From RGIG3009 sp045630765 (GTDB taxonomy: Bacteria > Bacillota > Clostridia > Oscillospirales > Acutalibacteraceae), in assembly GCA_045630765.1 (NCBI GenBank), contig JAZQTM010000045.1:1-34446 (forward strand): a stretch of DNA of 34,446 bases, in the 5' to 3' direction. Positions within the stretch are counted from its first letter, which is position 1. Each line of letters opens with the position of its first letter. Below are positions 1 to 6,678 of the stretch, one piece after another. The notes under the pieces are model-generated. The model ran no database searches. It worked only from the letters and a program-made list of their open reading frames with translations, and was not told where the DNA came from. A program made the position numbers and the translations under genes.

Positions 1-1
1 G

Positions 2-334
2 GTTTCCGATTACGGTTGTAACCGTGACGATATTTTGGCGGGTATCGCCCCGTCCATCGGTCCGTGCTGTTTTGAGGTGGATGCACCCGTCATCACGGAA
101 TTCGCGAAACTGCCGTTTTACGACGAGGGGTGCTACACACCCGTCGGCGACGATAAAGCGATGATCAACTTGTGGGAGGTCAACCGCCGCACGTTGGTAG
201 CGGCGGGAATCAAGCCCGAACACATCACCGTCACCGACTTATGTACCAAATGTCACCCCGACGAGTTTTGGTCGCACCGTGTCACAGGCCCCGCCCGCGG
301 CAGTTTGGCGGGCTGTATCGCGATACAAGAATAA
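2..334 (+). CDS. pgeF: Peptidoglycan editing factor PgeF / YfiH (DUF152) family, C-terminal part
   Basis: Only the last 110 residues are present; the reading frame is open to the window edge, so the 5' part (more than half of a family member of about 250 residues) lies outside. The motif GIAPSIGPCCFEV and the C-terminal block CTKCHPDEFWSHR...RGSLAGCIA match the conserved Cys and His/Arg segments of the PgeF/YfiH family. Family members are multicopper-oxidase-like or purine-nucleoside enzymes, and some are needed to keep peptidoglycan peptides correct. The TTG at 35 is an internal codon, not a start, because the family sequence continues upstream (NRDDILA). A strong terminator follows directly. 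The family call is confident; the substrate of this copy cannot be told. Confidence 0.88.
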   Translation, partial: VSDYGCNRDDILAGIAPSIGPCCFEVDAPVITEFAKLPFYDEGCYTPVGDDKAMINLWEVNRRTLVAAGIKPEHITVTDLCTKCHPDEFWSHRVTGPARGSLAGCIAIQE

Positions 335-345
335 ATCAAAAAACG

Positions 346-374
346 CGGAGAGAACATCGTTCTCTCCGTTTTTT
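346..374 (+). terminator. Rho-independent terminator of pgeF
   Basis: A perfect 10-bp stem (346-355 with 359-368, core GGAGAGAAC) with an ATC loop is followed by six T. It ends the pgeF transcript. Its stem resembles the terminator at 942-973. Confidence 0.9.
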
Positions 375-406
375 CTTTCGTCCCCCAAATTCGACAAAAT
401 GCGATA

Positions 407-614
407 GACTATATATCGTATAATTTAGTTGGGGAGGTGAAAAGATGACGTATCGAGATGTTGTAAAAGTTTTATCAGAAAAAGAGCAGGTATCCGAAAA
501 AGAAATTGAGCGCGAAATGAGAAAGGCGATTCAATATGCCGGATTTACTTGTTCACCGCAAATTTTCATCGAAAAAGTAACAACTTTGGTCGCAGAAAAG
601 GACTATATATCGTA
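407..614. repeat. 14-bp direct repeat GACTATATATCGTA flanking the small ORF
   Basis: The 14-mer GACTATATATCGTA occurs at 407-420, upstream of the small ORF, and again at 601-614, over its stop codon. The first copy runs into TATAAT (419-424), a possible -10, but no -35 stands at a good distance. The repeat could be a binding site shared by the two genes. Confidence 0.6.
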
Positions 615-615
615 A
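445..615 (+). CDS. Small hypothetical protein, 56 aa, weakly Spo0A-C-like
   Basis: The ATG at 445 has an excellent ribosome binding site (GGGGAGGTG at 431-439). The 56-residue product runs MTYRDVVKVL...EREMRKAIQYAG...VAEKDYIS and is predicted helical and charged. The segment VSEKEIEREMRKAIQYAG resembles small clostridial proteins annotated as Spo0A C-terminal-like, but the match is weak and from memory. The gene lies in an AT-rich patch, on the same strand as the XRE regulator 70 bp downstream. Its last codons form the left arm of the inverted repeat at 600-635. The gene is likely real because of the RBS; its function is unknown. Confidence 0.6.
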   Translation: MTYRDVVKVLSEKEQVSEKEIEREMRKAIQYAGFTCSPQIFIEKVTTLVAEKDYIS

Positions 616-635
616 CATCGTATATTATATAGTCC
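600..635. promoter_or_regulatory. Inverted repeat, possible operator
   Basis: The 10-bp arms GGACTATATA (600-609) and TATATAGTCC (626-635) are exact reverse complements separated by 16 bp. The left arm overlaps the end of the small ORF and the direct repeat. The AT-rich centre could hold the promoter of the XRE gene. The operator role is inferred from position and symmetry. Confidence 0.5.
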
Positions 636-652
636 AAACCGCTCTTGCTCAC

Positions 653-670
653 ACGATACAATAGTATCGT
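653..670. promoter_or_regulatory. Palindrome ACGATAC-AATA-GTATCGT just upstream of the XRE gene
   Basis: Perfect 7-bp arms with a 4-bp centre end one base before the AGGAGTGG ribosome binding site of the XRE gene. Position and length fit an autoregulatory operator of a Cro/C1-type repressor. This is inferred; no known operator consensus was recognised. Confidence 0.5.
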
Positions 671-684
671 TAGGAGTGGGAGCT

Positions 685-927
685 ATGACAGTTACACAGG
701 CAACCAAAAAGCGGTTTGAGGAGTTGTGCGCACAAAAAGGAATTACCTTTTGCAGATTGGCAAGCTTATCGGGCGTACCGTATACAACGGTAAAATCTAT
801 TTTGTACGATCACAGCAAAAATCCCGGGATTTCAACTATTAAAAAACTGTGCGATGGATTAGAGATTACGATAACAGATTTCTTTGATACAGAGTATTTT
901 CGCGCCTTAGAACAAGAAATACAATAA
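685..927 (+). CDS. XRE-family (Cro/C1-type) HTH regulator, 80 aa
   Basis: A single HTH domain fills the protein. FCRLASLSGVPYTTVKSIL is the helix-turn-helix, and NPGISTIKKLCDGLEITITDFF is the typical last-helix segment of HTH_3/HTH_26 proteins. I chose ATG 685 because AGGAGTGG (672-679) sits 5 nt before it; the in-frame GTG at 676 lies inside the RBS. No ligand or dimerisation domain is present, so it is a minimal repressor. It follows the 56-aa gene on the same strand and is preceded by two palindromes, which suggests autoregulation. Its targets are unknown. Confidence 0.85.
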   Translation: MTVTQATKKRFEELCAQKGITFCRLASLSGVPYTTVKSILYDHSKNPGISTIKKLCDGLEITITDFFDTEYFRALEQEIQ

Positions 928-941
928 GCACACGAAAAAGT

Positions 942-973
942 GGAGAGAATCGTTTGATTCTCTCCGCTTTTTT
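942..973 (+). terminator. Terminator of the XRE gene
   Basis: Stem GGAGAGAATC (942-951), loop GTTT and stem GATTCTCTCC (956-965) are followed by GCTTTTTT. It resembles the pgeF terminator at 346-374, so the small cassette lies between two look-alike terminators. Confidence 0.88.
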
Positions 974-996
974 ATTTTTCCTTGAGGATAAGGCGT

Positions 997-1034
997 AAAA
1001 GAAACGGTCACCCGCTTTGAGCAGGTGACCGTTT
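997..1034 (-). terminator. Terminator of the ROK-like gene
   Basis: On the minus strand the stem AACGGTCACC ... GGTGACCGTT (arms 1003-1012 and 1025-1034) is followed by TTCTTTTA. It converges with the XRE terminator. Confidence 0.82.
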
Positions 1035-1040
1035 TGGTTG

Positions 1041-2420
1041 TTAGATCTTCGGCAGACTTGCCGCAGCAACGGACTGACCGACTCTGCGGATCTTTTCATC
1101 CGGCAGATGCAGTTCCATATTCTTGCATTCGGGATATTCCTCGGCGAGTACGCGGGTGGCTTCCGCCAAGATCAGATCGCCGCCCTCGCCCGACATCACG
1201 CGGCCGAGCAACAGCACGTCGCCGATCTCGTAGTAAGTGGCATAGTAAGCGAGCGTATGACCGAGATACACACCGATGGAACGGTAAATGTCACGCACTT
1301 TCTCGTTGCCCTTGTTCAGTTCCAACTGAACGGCTTTGAGTTTCTCGGCGGGGGACAAGGAGTCATCCAATTCCATACCCGCACGAGGAGCGAGTTTGAT
1401 AACACCGTCTTGCGAGAAGTATTTGACACCGCAACCCTTATCGCCCGACCATTCGTCGACCATCGCGTCTTCTTGCAGATCCACGGGAGCGAATGCCAGC
1501 TCGTTGAGCCAGCCGGTGATATTGCCGTCGGCATCGACGTAACCGGCAGCCTCGGAGGTGCCCATCGCGATACCGAGAATCTTATTCTTGTTCAGGCTCA
1601 TGGCGCCCGCGAGTGCGGTGACGTCGCCGTCGTTGGCAACTTCCAGCGGCACGTTAAACTCTTTGGCGGCGCGGATGTAAATGTCCTTCACCTTGGCGTC
1701 AAACAAATCCTCGGGAACTTTGAGGAACAAGGACGCGACCATAGCGCGGTTGTCCACGTATACACCGGCAGAGGAAACGCCGATGGCATCCACACGCGGC
1801 ATCTTGGAAGCAGCGGTGCGGAACGCATCTAAAATGCCGTTGAAGTGATAATCGGGATCGGCATTGGTTTTCGGGAACCACACGACTTCTTCGGAATACA
1901 CCGACACGCCGTCCACCACGGCAGACACTTTGCGGTCACTGCCGCCCGCGTCAAAACCGATACGGCAACCGTCCAAATTACGGCCGACCGATTGCGGGAG
2001 GGAGTAGGAAGCGGGAGTGTCGGACAGGGGGAGAGCAACCACCTCAAACGGGCACTCGTACACGCGGCTCATAAAGTTCGCATCAAATTCGCGCGAACCG
2101 CCCGCCTTGTACGCATCGGCGATCGTTTTGGCAACCGTATCGTCGCCGCAGATCATGACCTTGAAACCGCCGTATGCCCAAAGAAGCATTTTAACGGTGC
2201 GATCAACGTATGCCGCATCCGCAGCCGCCATGGCGGGCGTGCCGTGGATCTTAAAGCGGCGCACCGCCGTCTGACCTTGATTGCGTTCGACCGCTACCGC
2301 GATCTCTTTGCCGTTTTCTGCCGATTTTTCAAAATCGCGGCAGAATGCTGCCATCGGGATAAAGCCCGGATCCAGTACCGGAAGATTTTTTACTTGAATT
2401 TCTAATCCGTATGCGTTCAT
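1041..2420 (-). CDS. ROK-like sugar kinase/regulator-fold protein, 459 aa
   Basis: The actin-like ATPase fold is indicated by the phosphate-binding motif GFDAGGSDRKVSAVV (about residues 155-169), then IGVSSAGVYVDN (213-224), EVANDGDVTALAGA (260-273, with the Asn-Asp pair of ROK active sites) and GIAMGTSEAAGYV (283-295). No N-terminal DNA-binding wHTH is seen. The canonical ROK zinc motif CxCGxxGC is reduced to DKGCGVKYF near residue 330, so classical ROK glucokinase activity is uncertain. About 150 residues precede the first ATP motif, making the protein longer than usual ROK kinases of about 300 residues. It has AAAGGAGT before the ATG, its own promoter and its own terminator. The neighbouring GH2/symporter genes suggest, but do not prove, a sugar role. 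Confidence 0.75.
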   Translation of the reverse strand: MNAYGLEIQVKNLPVLDPGFIPMAAFCRDFEKSAENGKEIAVAVERNQGQTAVRRFKIHGTPAMAAADAAYVDRTVKMLLWAYGGFKVMICGDDTVAKTIADAYKAGGSREFDANFMSRVYECPFEVVALPLSDTPASYSLPQSVGRNLDGCRIGFDAGGSDRKVSAVVDGVSVYSEEVVWFPKTNADPDYHFNGILDAFRTAASKMPRVDAIGVSSAGVYVDNRAMVASLFLKVPEDLFDAKVKDIYIRAAKEFNVPLEVANDGDVTALAGAMSLNKNKILGIAMGTSEAAGYVDADGNITGWLNELAFAPVDLQEDAMVDEWSGDKGCGVKYFSQDGVIKLAPRAGMELDDSLSPAEKLKAVQLELNKGNEKVRDIYRSIGVYLGHTLAYYATYYEIGDVLLLGRVMSGEGGDLILAEATRVLAEEYPECKNMELHLPDEKIRRVGQSVAAASLPKI

Positions 2421-2455
2421 TCTACAAAAGACTCCTTTTGCTATATGATATATTC

Positions 2456-2484
2456 ATTATAGCAAACGAAATGTAAGAATGCAA
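2456..2484 (-). promoter_or_regulatory. Sigma-A-type promoter of the ROK-like gene
   Basis: On the minus strand TTGCAT (2479-2484) and TATAAT (2456-2461) are separated by exactly 17 bp. The element lies 36 bp before the ATG. Confidence 0.8.
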
Positions 2485-2583
2485 ACCCTATTGGACGCGA
2501 TTTTTTCAAATTTCGTTACTTTTTGTACCAAAAAACGCATATACATCTTTATACAGAGAACAAAGGAAAGGACTGCTTATAAA

Positions 2584-3507
2584 ATGAACGATTTTTTTCC
2601 GGAAGGCGTGTTACTGAATACCACGGCGAATCGCCGCCGTACGGGGACGGCAAGCGCACTTGCCGAAGCGGCGATGGAACAACAGGTAGTGGAAGCGCGT
2701 GCGGTCTTATGCGACAGCGATCATAATCTGCACGTCGAGTTACCGTGTATGCAAGGAGTCATCCCGCGTGAGGAAGGCGCCGTCGGCATTGCCGAGGGGG
2801 TTACCCGTGACATTGCGCTTATTTCGCGGGTGAGTAAGCCCGTGAGTTTTTTGGTGACGGGTTTTGATTTCACCGAAGACGGCAGACGTCGCGCCGTCTG
2901 TTCACGGCGCGCGGCACAAGAAAAATGTCGCCGCGAATACATCGAAACGCGCCGCCCCGGTGACGTGGTGGAAGCCAGAGTGACACGACTTGAAAGTTTT
3001 GGCGCATTTTGCGATATCGGATGCGGGATTCCCGCGCTGTTACCGATCGCGAGTATGTCGGTCAGCCGTATCGCACATCCCGCCGATCGGTTGTGTGTCG
3101 GTATGGATATTTACGCGGTCATCACCTCTATTGAGGATAACCGCATTTGCCTCTCCCAGCGGGAATTGCTCGGTACGTGGGAAGAAAACGCCGCACTATT
3201 TGAACAGGGAGAAACCGTTGCGGGCGTGGTACGTTCGGTGGAGGATTACGGGATTTTTGTGGAACTGACTCCCAACTTGGCGGGACTTGCCGAGCCGCGC
3301 CCGGGTGTGCGCGTCGGTCAGCACGCGGGGGTGTATATCAAGAACATTTTAGCGGAAAAGATGAAACTGAAACTGGTGCTCATCGATGCCGAGGATTGTC
3401 ACGAACTCCCGCCGCCGCTCAAGTATTTCATCACGGACGGACACATCGACCGCTGGGTTTATTCGCCCCCGCACTGCGGCAAAATCATCCAAACGATCTT
3501 CGAATAA
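2584..3507 (+). CDS. S1-domain RNA-binding protein (ribosomal protein S1-like), 307 aa
   Basis: Three S1/OB-fold units can be seen. The first is degenerate (about residues 34-115, VVEARAVLCDSDHNLHVELP). The second is clear (about 122-195: GDVVEARVTRLESFGAFCDIG ... ICLSQRELLGTW). The third is also clear (about 205-268: GETVAGVVRSVEDYGIFVEL). Such short S1 paralogues occur in Clostridia in place of, or beside, the full-length S1, and bind RNA during translation or decay. I chose ATG 2584 because upstream codons have no RBS; AGGAAAGG at 2564-2571 is a rather distant (12 nt) candidate. It is divergent from the ROK-like gene and ends in a strong hairpin. TTACTT (2516) and TATACA (2540) with 18-bp spacing are a weak promoter candidate. 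Confidence 0.85.
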   Translation: MNDFFPEGVLLNTTANRRRTGTASALAEAAMEQQVVEARAVLCDSDHNLHVELPCMQGVIPREEGAVGIAEGVTRDIALISRVSKPVSFLVTGFDFTEDGRRRAVCSRRAAQEKCRREYIETRRPGDVVEARVTRLESFGAFCDIGCGIPALLPIASMSVSRIAHPADRLCVGMDIYAVITSIEDNRICLSQRELLGTWEENAALFEQGETVAGVVRSVEDYGIFVELTPNLAGLAEPRPGVRVGQHAGVYIKNILAEKMKLKLVLIDAEDCHELPPPLKYFITDGHIDRWVYSPPHCGKIIQTIFE

Positions 3508-3511
3508 AAAA

Positions 3512-3536
3512 GCCGAGCGCATCGCGCTCGACTTTT
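3512..3536. terminator. Bidirectional terminator between the S1 gene and the MFS-GH2 gene
   Basis: Stem CGAGCGC-ATC-GCGCTCG (3514-3530) has TTTT on the plus side and TTTTTTA on the minus side, so it can serve both converging genes. Confidence 0.82.
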
Positions 3537-3544
3537 CATTTTGT

Positions 3545-3604
3545 TAGCCTCCCTCTTTGAGGGAGGGGGACCGCCGTCAGGCGGTGGAAGGAGTAACTCC
3601 CCCG
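3545..3604. repeat. REP-like palindromic intergenic element
   Basis: Two hairpins lie in tandem. CCTCCCTC-TTT-GAGGGAGG (3548-3566) is followed by ACCGCC-GTCA-GGCGGT (3570-3585), then GGAAGGAGTAACTCCCCC. Elements of this look (AGCCTCCCTC..GAGGGAGG.. and a second GC hairpin ending in GGAGT) are, from memory, abundant between genes in Oscillospiraceae-type genomes. Only one copy is in this window, so its repeat status rests on recollection. Confidence 0.55.
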
Positions 3605-3609
3605 GAAGA

Positions 3610-6567
3610 TTACTGATAAAACCGTTTGTGCAGTGCGTCGGCAACCGCTTTCATCTTATCGGGATCCACCTTTAAGATCTGACGGTCGTACGTGAGCAGT
3701 CCGTTGGTTTCGTCCTCTACGTCGCTGACCTGCGTGAGCACCGTGGCGCAGAGTCCCTTGTCGATCATCGGCATCACTTCTTGCTCGTACAACGCGATCA
3801 ACGCAGTTTCAAACTGCGCGGCATCCGTAAAGAAACGGTAACCGTACGTGTCGTCTAAATTGAAAGCGTGGTCGGGAATTTTACAGGAATATCCGCCGAA
3901 TTCCGATAACACCATCGGACGTCCTTTGACGGGACGAAGCTTGATCTTTTTGAAATACACGTGATCGCTCTCCACGTCGCTTTCGCGCGTTTTGAACCAA
4001 CCGGAGGTGGTATCGTACACGCGGGTGGGATCCAGTGCTTTCAAGCTTTGATACCAATAGGCGGTATCAAACTGTCCCCATCCCTCGTTAAAGATGGTGT
4101 AATACACCACCGAGGGGTGATTGTACAGCGTGCGGAGAATACCCGCAGAGGTTTCCTCAAACGCCATACGTTGCGCCAAGGTCGCGCTGTGCTCCACACC
4201 GCGGCGCAGTCCCGCGGTCGGCAGAGCGGTATCTAAAAGGAACCGATACTTGCCGTTGTTGATCATATCCTGGAAAACGACCATACCGTACTTGTCGCAG
4301 TAGTAGTAGAACAGATCGGGCTCCAACTTAATATGCTTTCGCAGCATATTAAAACCGCAAGCCTTCATTTGCTTAATGTCATTCATAAAGCCTTTCGGCG
4401 AAGCGGGGAGGAAAATGCCGTCGCTGTAATATCCCTGATCCAGTAAGCCGTGGAAGAAATACGGCTTGCCGTTGAGCAACAGATGTTTTCCGTCGCTCGA
4501 TATGGTACGCAGACCGAAATACGTGGATACGCGGTCGCGTCCCGAGAGAATGTCCAGTGAATACAGATGCGGGCGTTCGGGTGTCCACAAAACGGGATTT
4601 TTCACGTTCAAGCGGAAACTGTCACCCGTGAAATGAATTTCCTGACCGTCAAACAAGAGCGTTTTTTCGCTCATACCGCCGACAACGACAATGTCAACAC
4701 CGTTAAGGTCGGGCGTGATCTTGACGGATTCAATGTACCCGTCGGGGACACTTTCCAGCCACATCGTCTGCCAGATACCGCTGATTTTCGTATACCACAT
4801 ACCGCCGCGCTTATCGGTTTGCTTGCCGTACGGCAGATTACGATCCAGCGGATCGCGCACCTCCACGCGCAGATGGTTTTCGCCGTCGTGAATGTGAGCG
4901 GTCACGTCAAACGAGAACGGCAGATACCCGCCCGTGTGCGAGCCGACGTTCTGACCGTTGACGTATACCGTCGCCACCTGATCCACCGCCCCGAAATGCA
5001 AGAGCACGCGATCTCGGATAAAGTCGGGTTGCAGATAAATATCCTTTTCGTAAATGAGCAGATCGTCTTTCTCAATCGTGCGTTCCACGCCCGACAAACG
5101 ACTTTCGGGCGCGAAGGGGACGACGATTTTACCCGCGTAGGTCACCTCGCCGCCGTTTTCGATCTTAAAATCCCACGTGCCGTTCAAGCAGCAATACGAG
5201 TCACGCTTTAATTGCGGGCGGGGATACTCGGCAAACGGAATACCCGTCTCGGACAGTTCGTCCTCAAACGGCGTTTTGAGCGATACTAATCGCGGTGCGC
5301 GCTTGATGAGCAGTAAGAGCGGCAATACCAAGACGAGCGCGATCGCCGCCGCCAAAAAGATGTTTTCATTCGGTACAAAGGAGGTCGTGCCGTCGCCGTT
5401 GACGATCACCTCGGCATTTTGCAAGACGGTCTTGCCGATGAACGGACCGACCACACCGGGAATCAGCACTTGCGAGAAGATACGCACGCCCTGCAACTGT
5501 CCCGCTTTGCCCGCGGGGGTGTTCTCGCGGATGAGCGCGCCGAATACCGCCATTCCCGCCAAATATCCACTCATCATCAAAAGTGAGCCGATGAAGACGG
5601 GCAGCGTGGTGCGAGTGAGATACAGTACGGCGTATCCGACGAACAACGCGGCAATGGCGAGCAATCCCGAAAAACGGAAGCCCTTTTTATCGTACACCTT
5701 ACCCCACAGCGCGGTGACGACCGAGGCGATGATAATGGCGGGCGCCATAATCAGCACGTAATCGGTCATCCCCAGCGAGACCTCATAGTACAAAATGAGG
5801 TACGGCATAAAGATCTGAATGGAAATGTTAAACAGAATAAACGCGGCGAGTGCTACGTATAACGTGGGATTCTTGCGAATGGTTTTCGGGCGGAAGCCGT
5901 ATATGATCGTGGCGAAATACGGCTCTTTAGTGGGGGTGATCGCGGGCTCTTTGATTAAGAAGAGCCCTAACACACCGATAACGAGTACCGCTATACCGAT
6001 AATGGTGAACACCAGTGTCCAGCCGGCGGGCTGATCCAAATTGACGAACATAAACCCGCCGAACACCACCAAGATGGATACCAGCGGCATCATGGCGTTG
6101 ATGCCCTCTGCCGCGCCGCGGTTGGTGGAATCGGTGGAATCGGTCAACCACGCGTTAAACGCGGCGTCGTTCGCGGTAGACCCGAAGAAGGTCATCACGC
6201 AGTCTAAAATAATCGTCAGCGAGATACATACCGCCGTTAGGTTGGTCGTTACCGCGGCAACGGGGTCGATCACACCGTTCGATAAAAAGACAAAACTGAA
6301 AATCGAAATACCCCATAAGATATAGCCGACACAGATAAACAACTTGCGTTTACCGATTTTATCCGACAACGCGCCCATTAGCACCGTTGTCAGCGTGGCG
6401 GTGACGGCAGACGCCGCGACCATCGCGGAAATATCGGCGGCGGTGGCGTGGAACAGTTTGTAGATAAATACGTTGAAATACATATTTTCTACCACCCACG
6501 CGACCTGACCCATCAAGCTGAAAACAGTCAGCGCGCACCAAAAGCGGGGAGAGAGTTTGGTTTTCAT
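3610..6567 (-). CDS. Fusion protein: MFS transporter + GH2 glycoside hydrolase, 985 aa
   Basis: Residues 1-425 form a complete MFS carrier of the SLC45/sugar-porter-like type: about 12 hydrophobic segments, loop GALSDKIGKRKLF at 65-77 and the second-half equivalent WGKVYDKKGFR at 288-298. Residues 430-985 form a complete glycoside hydrolase family 2 enzyme: sugar-binding domain from about 448 (YPRPQLKRDSY...LNGTWDF), an Ig-like sandwich around 610-690, and a TIM barrel from about 692. The acid/base is Glu828 in IFNEGW and the likely nucleophile is Glu889 in VLSEFGG. The hydrolase half has no signal peptide. A 12-TM carrier puts its C terminus in the cytoplasm, so the enzyme would sit at the exit of the transporter. 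The join has almost no linker: the last TM ends near 421 and the GH2 family start is near 430. GGAGGAGG lies 7 nt before the ATG. The substrate, a beta-galactoside, beta-glucuronide or similar, cannot be read from sequence. Confidence 0.9.
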   Translation of the reverse strand: MKTKLSPRFWCALTVFSLMGQVAWVVENMYFNVFIYKLFHATAADISAMVAASAVTATLTTVLMGALSDKIGKRKLFICVGYILWGISIFSFVFLSNGVIDPVAAVTTNLTAVCISLTIILDCVMTFFGSTANDAAFNAWLTDSTDSTNRGAAEGINAMMPLVSILVVFGGFMFVNLDQPAGWTLVFTIIGIAVLVIGVLGLFLIKEPAITPTKEPYFATIIYGFRPKTIRKNPTLYVALAAFILFNISIQIFMPYLILYYEVSLGMTDYVLIMAPAIIIASVVTALWGKVYDKKGFRFSGLLAIAALFVGYAVLYLTRTTLPVFIGSLLMMSGYLAGMAVFGALIRENTPAGKAGQLQGVRIFSQVLIPGVVGPFIGKTVLQNAEVIVNGDGTTSFVPNENIFLAAAIALVLVLPLLLLIKRAPRLVSLKTPFEDELSETGIPFAEYPRPQLKRDSYCCLNGTWDFKIENGGEVTYAGKIVVPFAPESRLSGVERTIEKDDLLIYEKDIYLQPDFIRDRVLLHFGAVDQVATVYVNGQNVGSHTGGYLPFSFDVTAHIHDGENHLRVEVRDPLDRNLPYGKQTDKRGGMWYTKISGIWQTMWLESVPDGYIESVKITPDLNGVDIVVVGGMSEKTLLFDGQEIHFTGDSFRLNVKNPVLWTPERPHLYSLDILSGRDRVSTYFGLRTISSDGKHLLLNGKPYFFHGLLDQGYYSDGIFLPASPKGFMNDIKQMKACGFNMLRKHIKLEPDLFYYYCDKYGMVVFQDMINNGKYRFLLDTALPTAGLRRGVEHSATLAQRMAFEETSAGILRTLYNHPSVVYYTIFNEGWGQFDTAYWYQSLKALDPTRVYDTTSGWFKTRESDVESDHVYFKKIKLRPVKGRPMVLSEFGGYSCKIPDHAFNLDDTYGYRFFTDAAQFETALIALYEQEVMPMIDKGLCATVLTQVSDVEDETNGLLTYDRQILKVDPDKMKAVADALHKRFYQ

Positions 6568-6604
6568 GCGAGAACCTCCTCCAAAAAATTTTCACATCCT
6601 GTCC

Positions 6605-6613
6605 AGTATAGCA
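6605..6613 (-). promoter_or_regulatory. Extended -10 promoter of the MFS-GH2 fusion gene
   Basis: On the minus strand TGCTATACT is an extended -10 (TGnTATACT). No good -35 is present at 17 bp; TGGCAT is the nearest. It shows that the fusion gene has its own start downstream of the terminator at 6643-6674. Confidence 0.55.
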
Positions 6614-6642
6614 TATTCAACCAAAAAATGCCATAGTTTGAC

Positions 6643-6674
6643 AAAAAAGAGTCGGTCTTTCGACCGACTCTTTT
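6643..6674 (-). terminator. Terminator of the GH2 gene
   Basis: The minus-strand stem GAGTCGGTC/GACCGACTC (arms 6649-6657 and 6662-6670) is followed by a T run (plus-strand A run 6643-6648). It separates this gene from the fusion gene downstream. Confidence 0.88.
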
Positions 6675-6678
6675 CGAC

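Noticed and set aside
1038..1832. Plus-strand open frame of 264 codons opposite the ROK-like gene
   Set aside because: No RBS, no domain, and it lies wholly inside a gene with clear ATP-binding motifs, promoter and terminator.
5260..5320. Possibility that the MFS-GH2 fusion is a sequencing error
   Set aside because: The frame is continuous and both halves are intact on each side, so nothing in the sequence points to an error. It is kept as real, with read mapping listed as the test.
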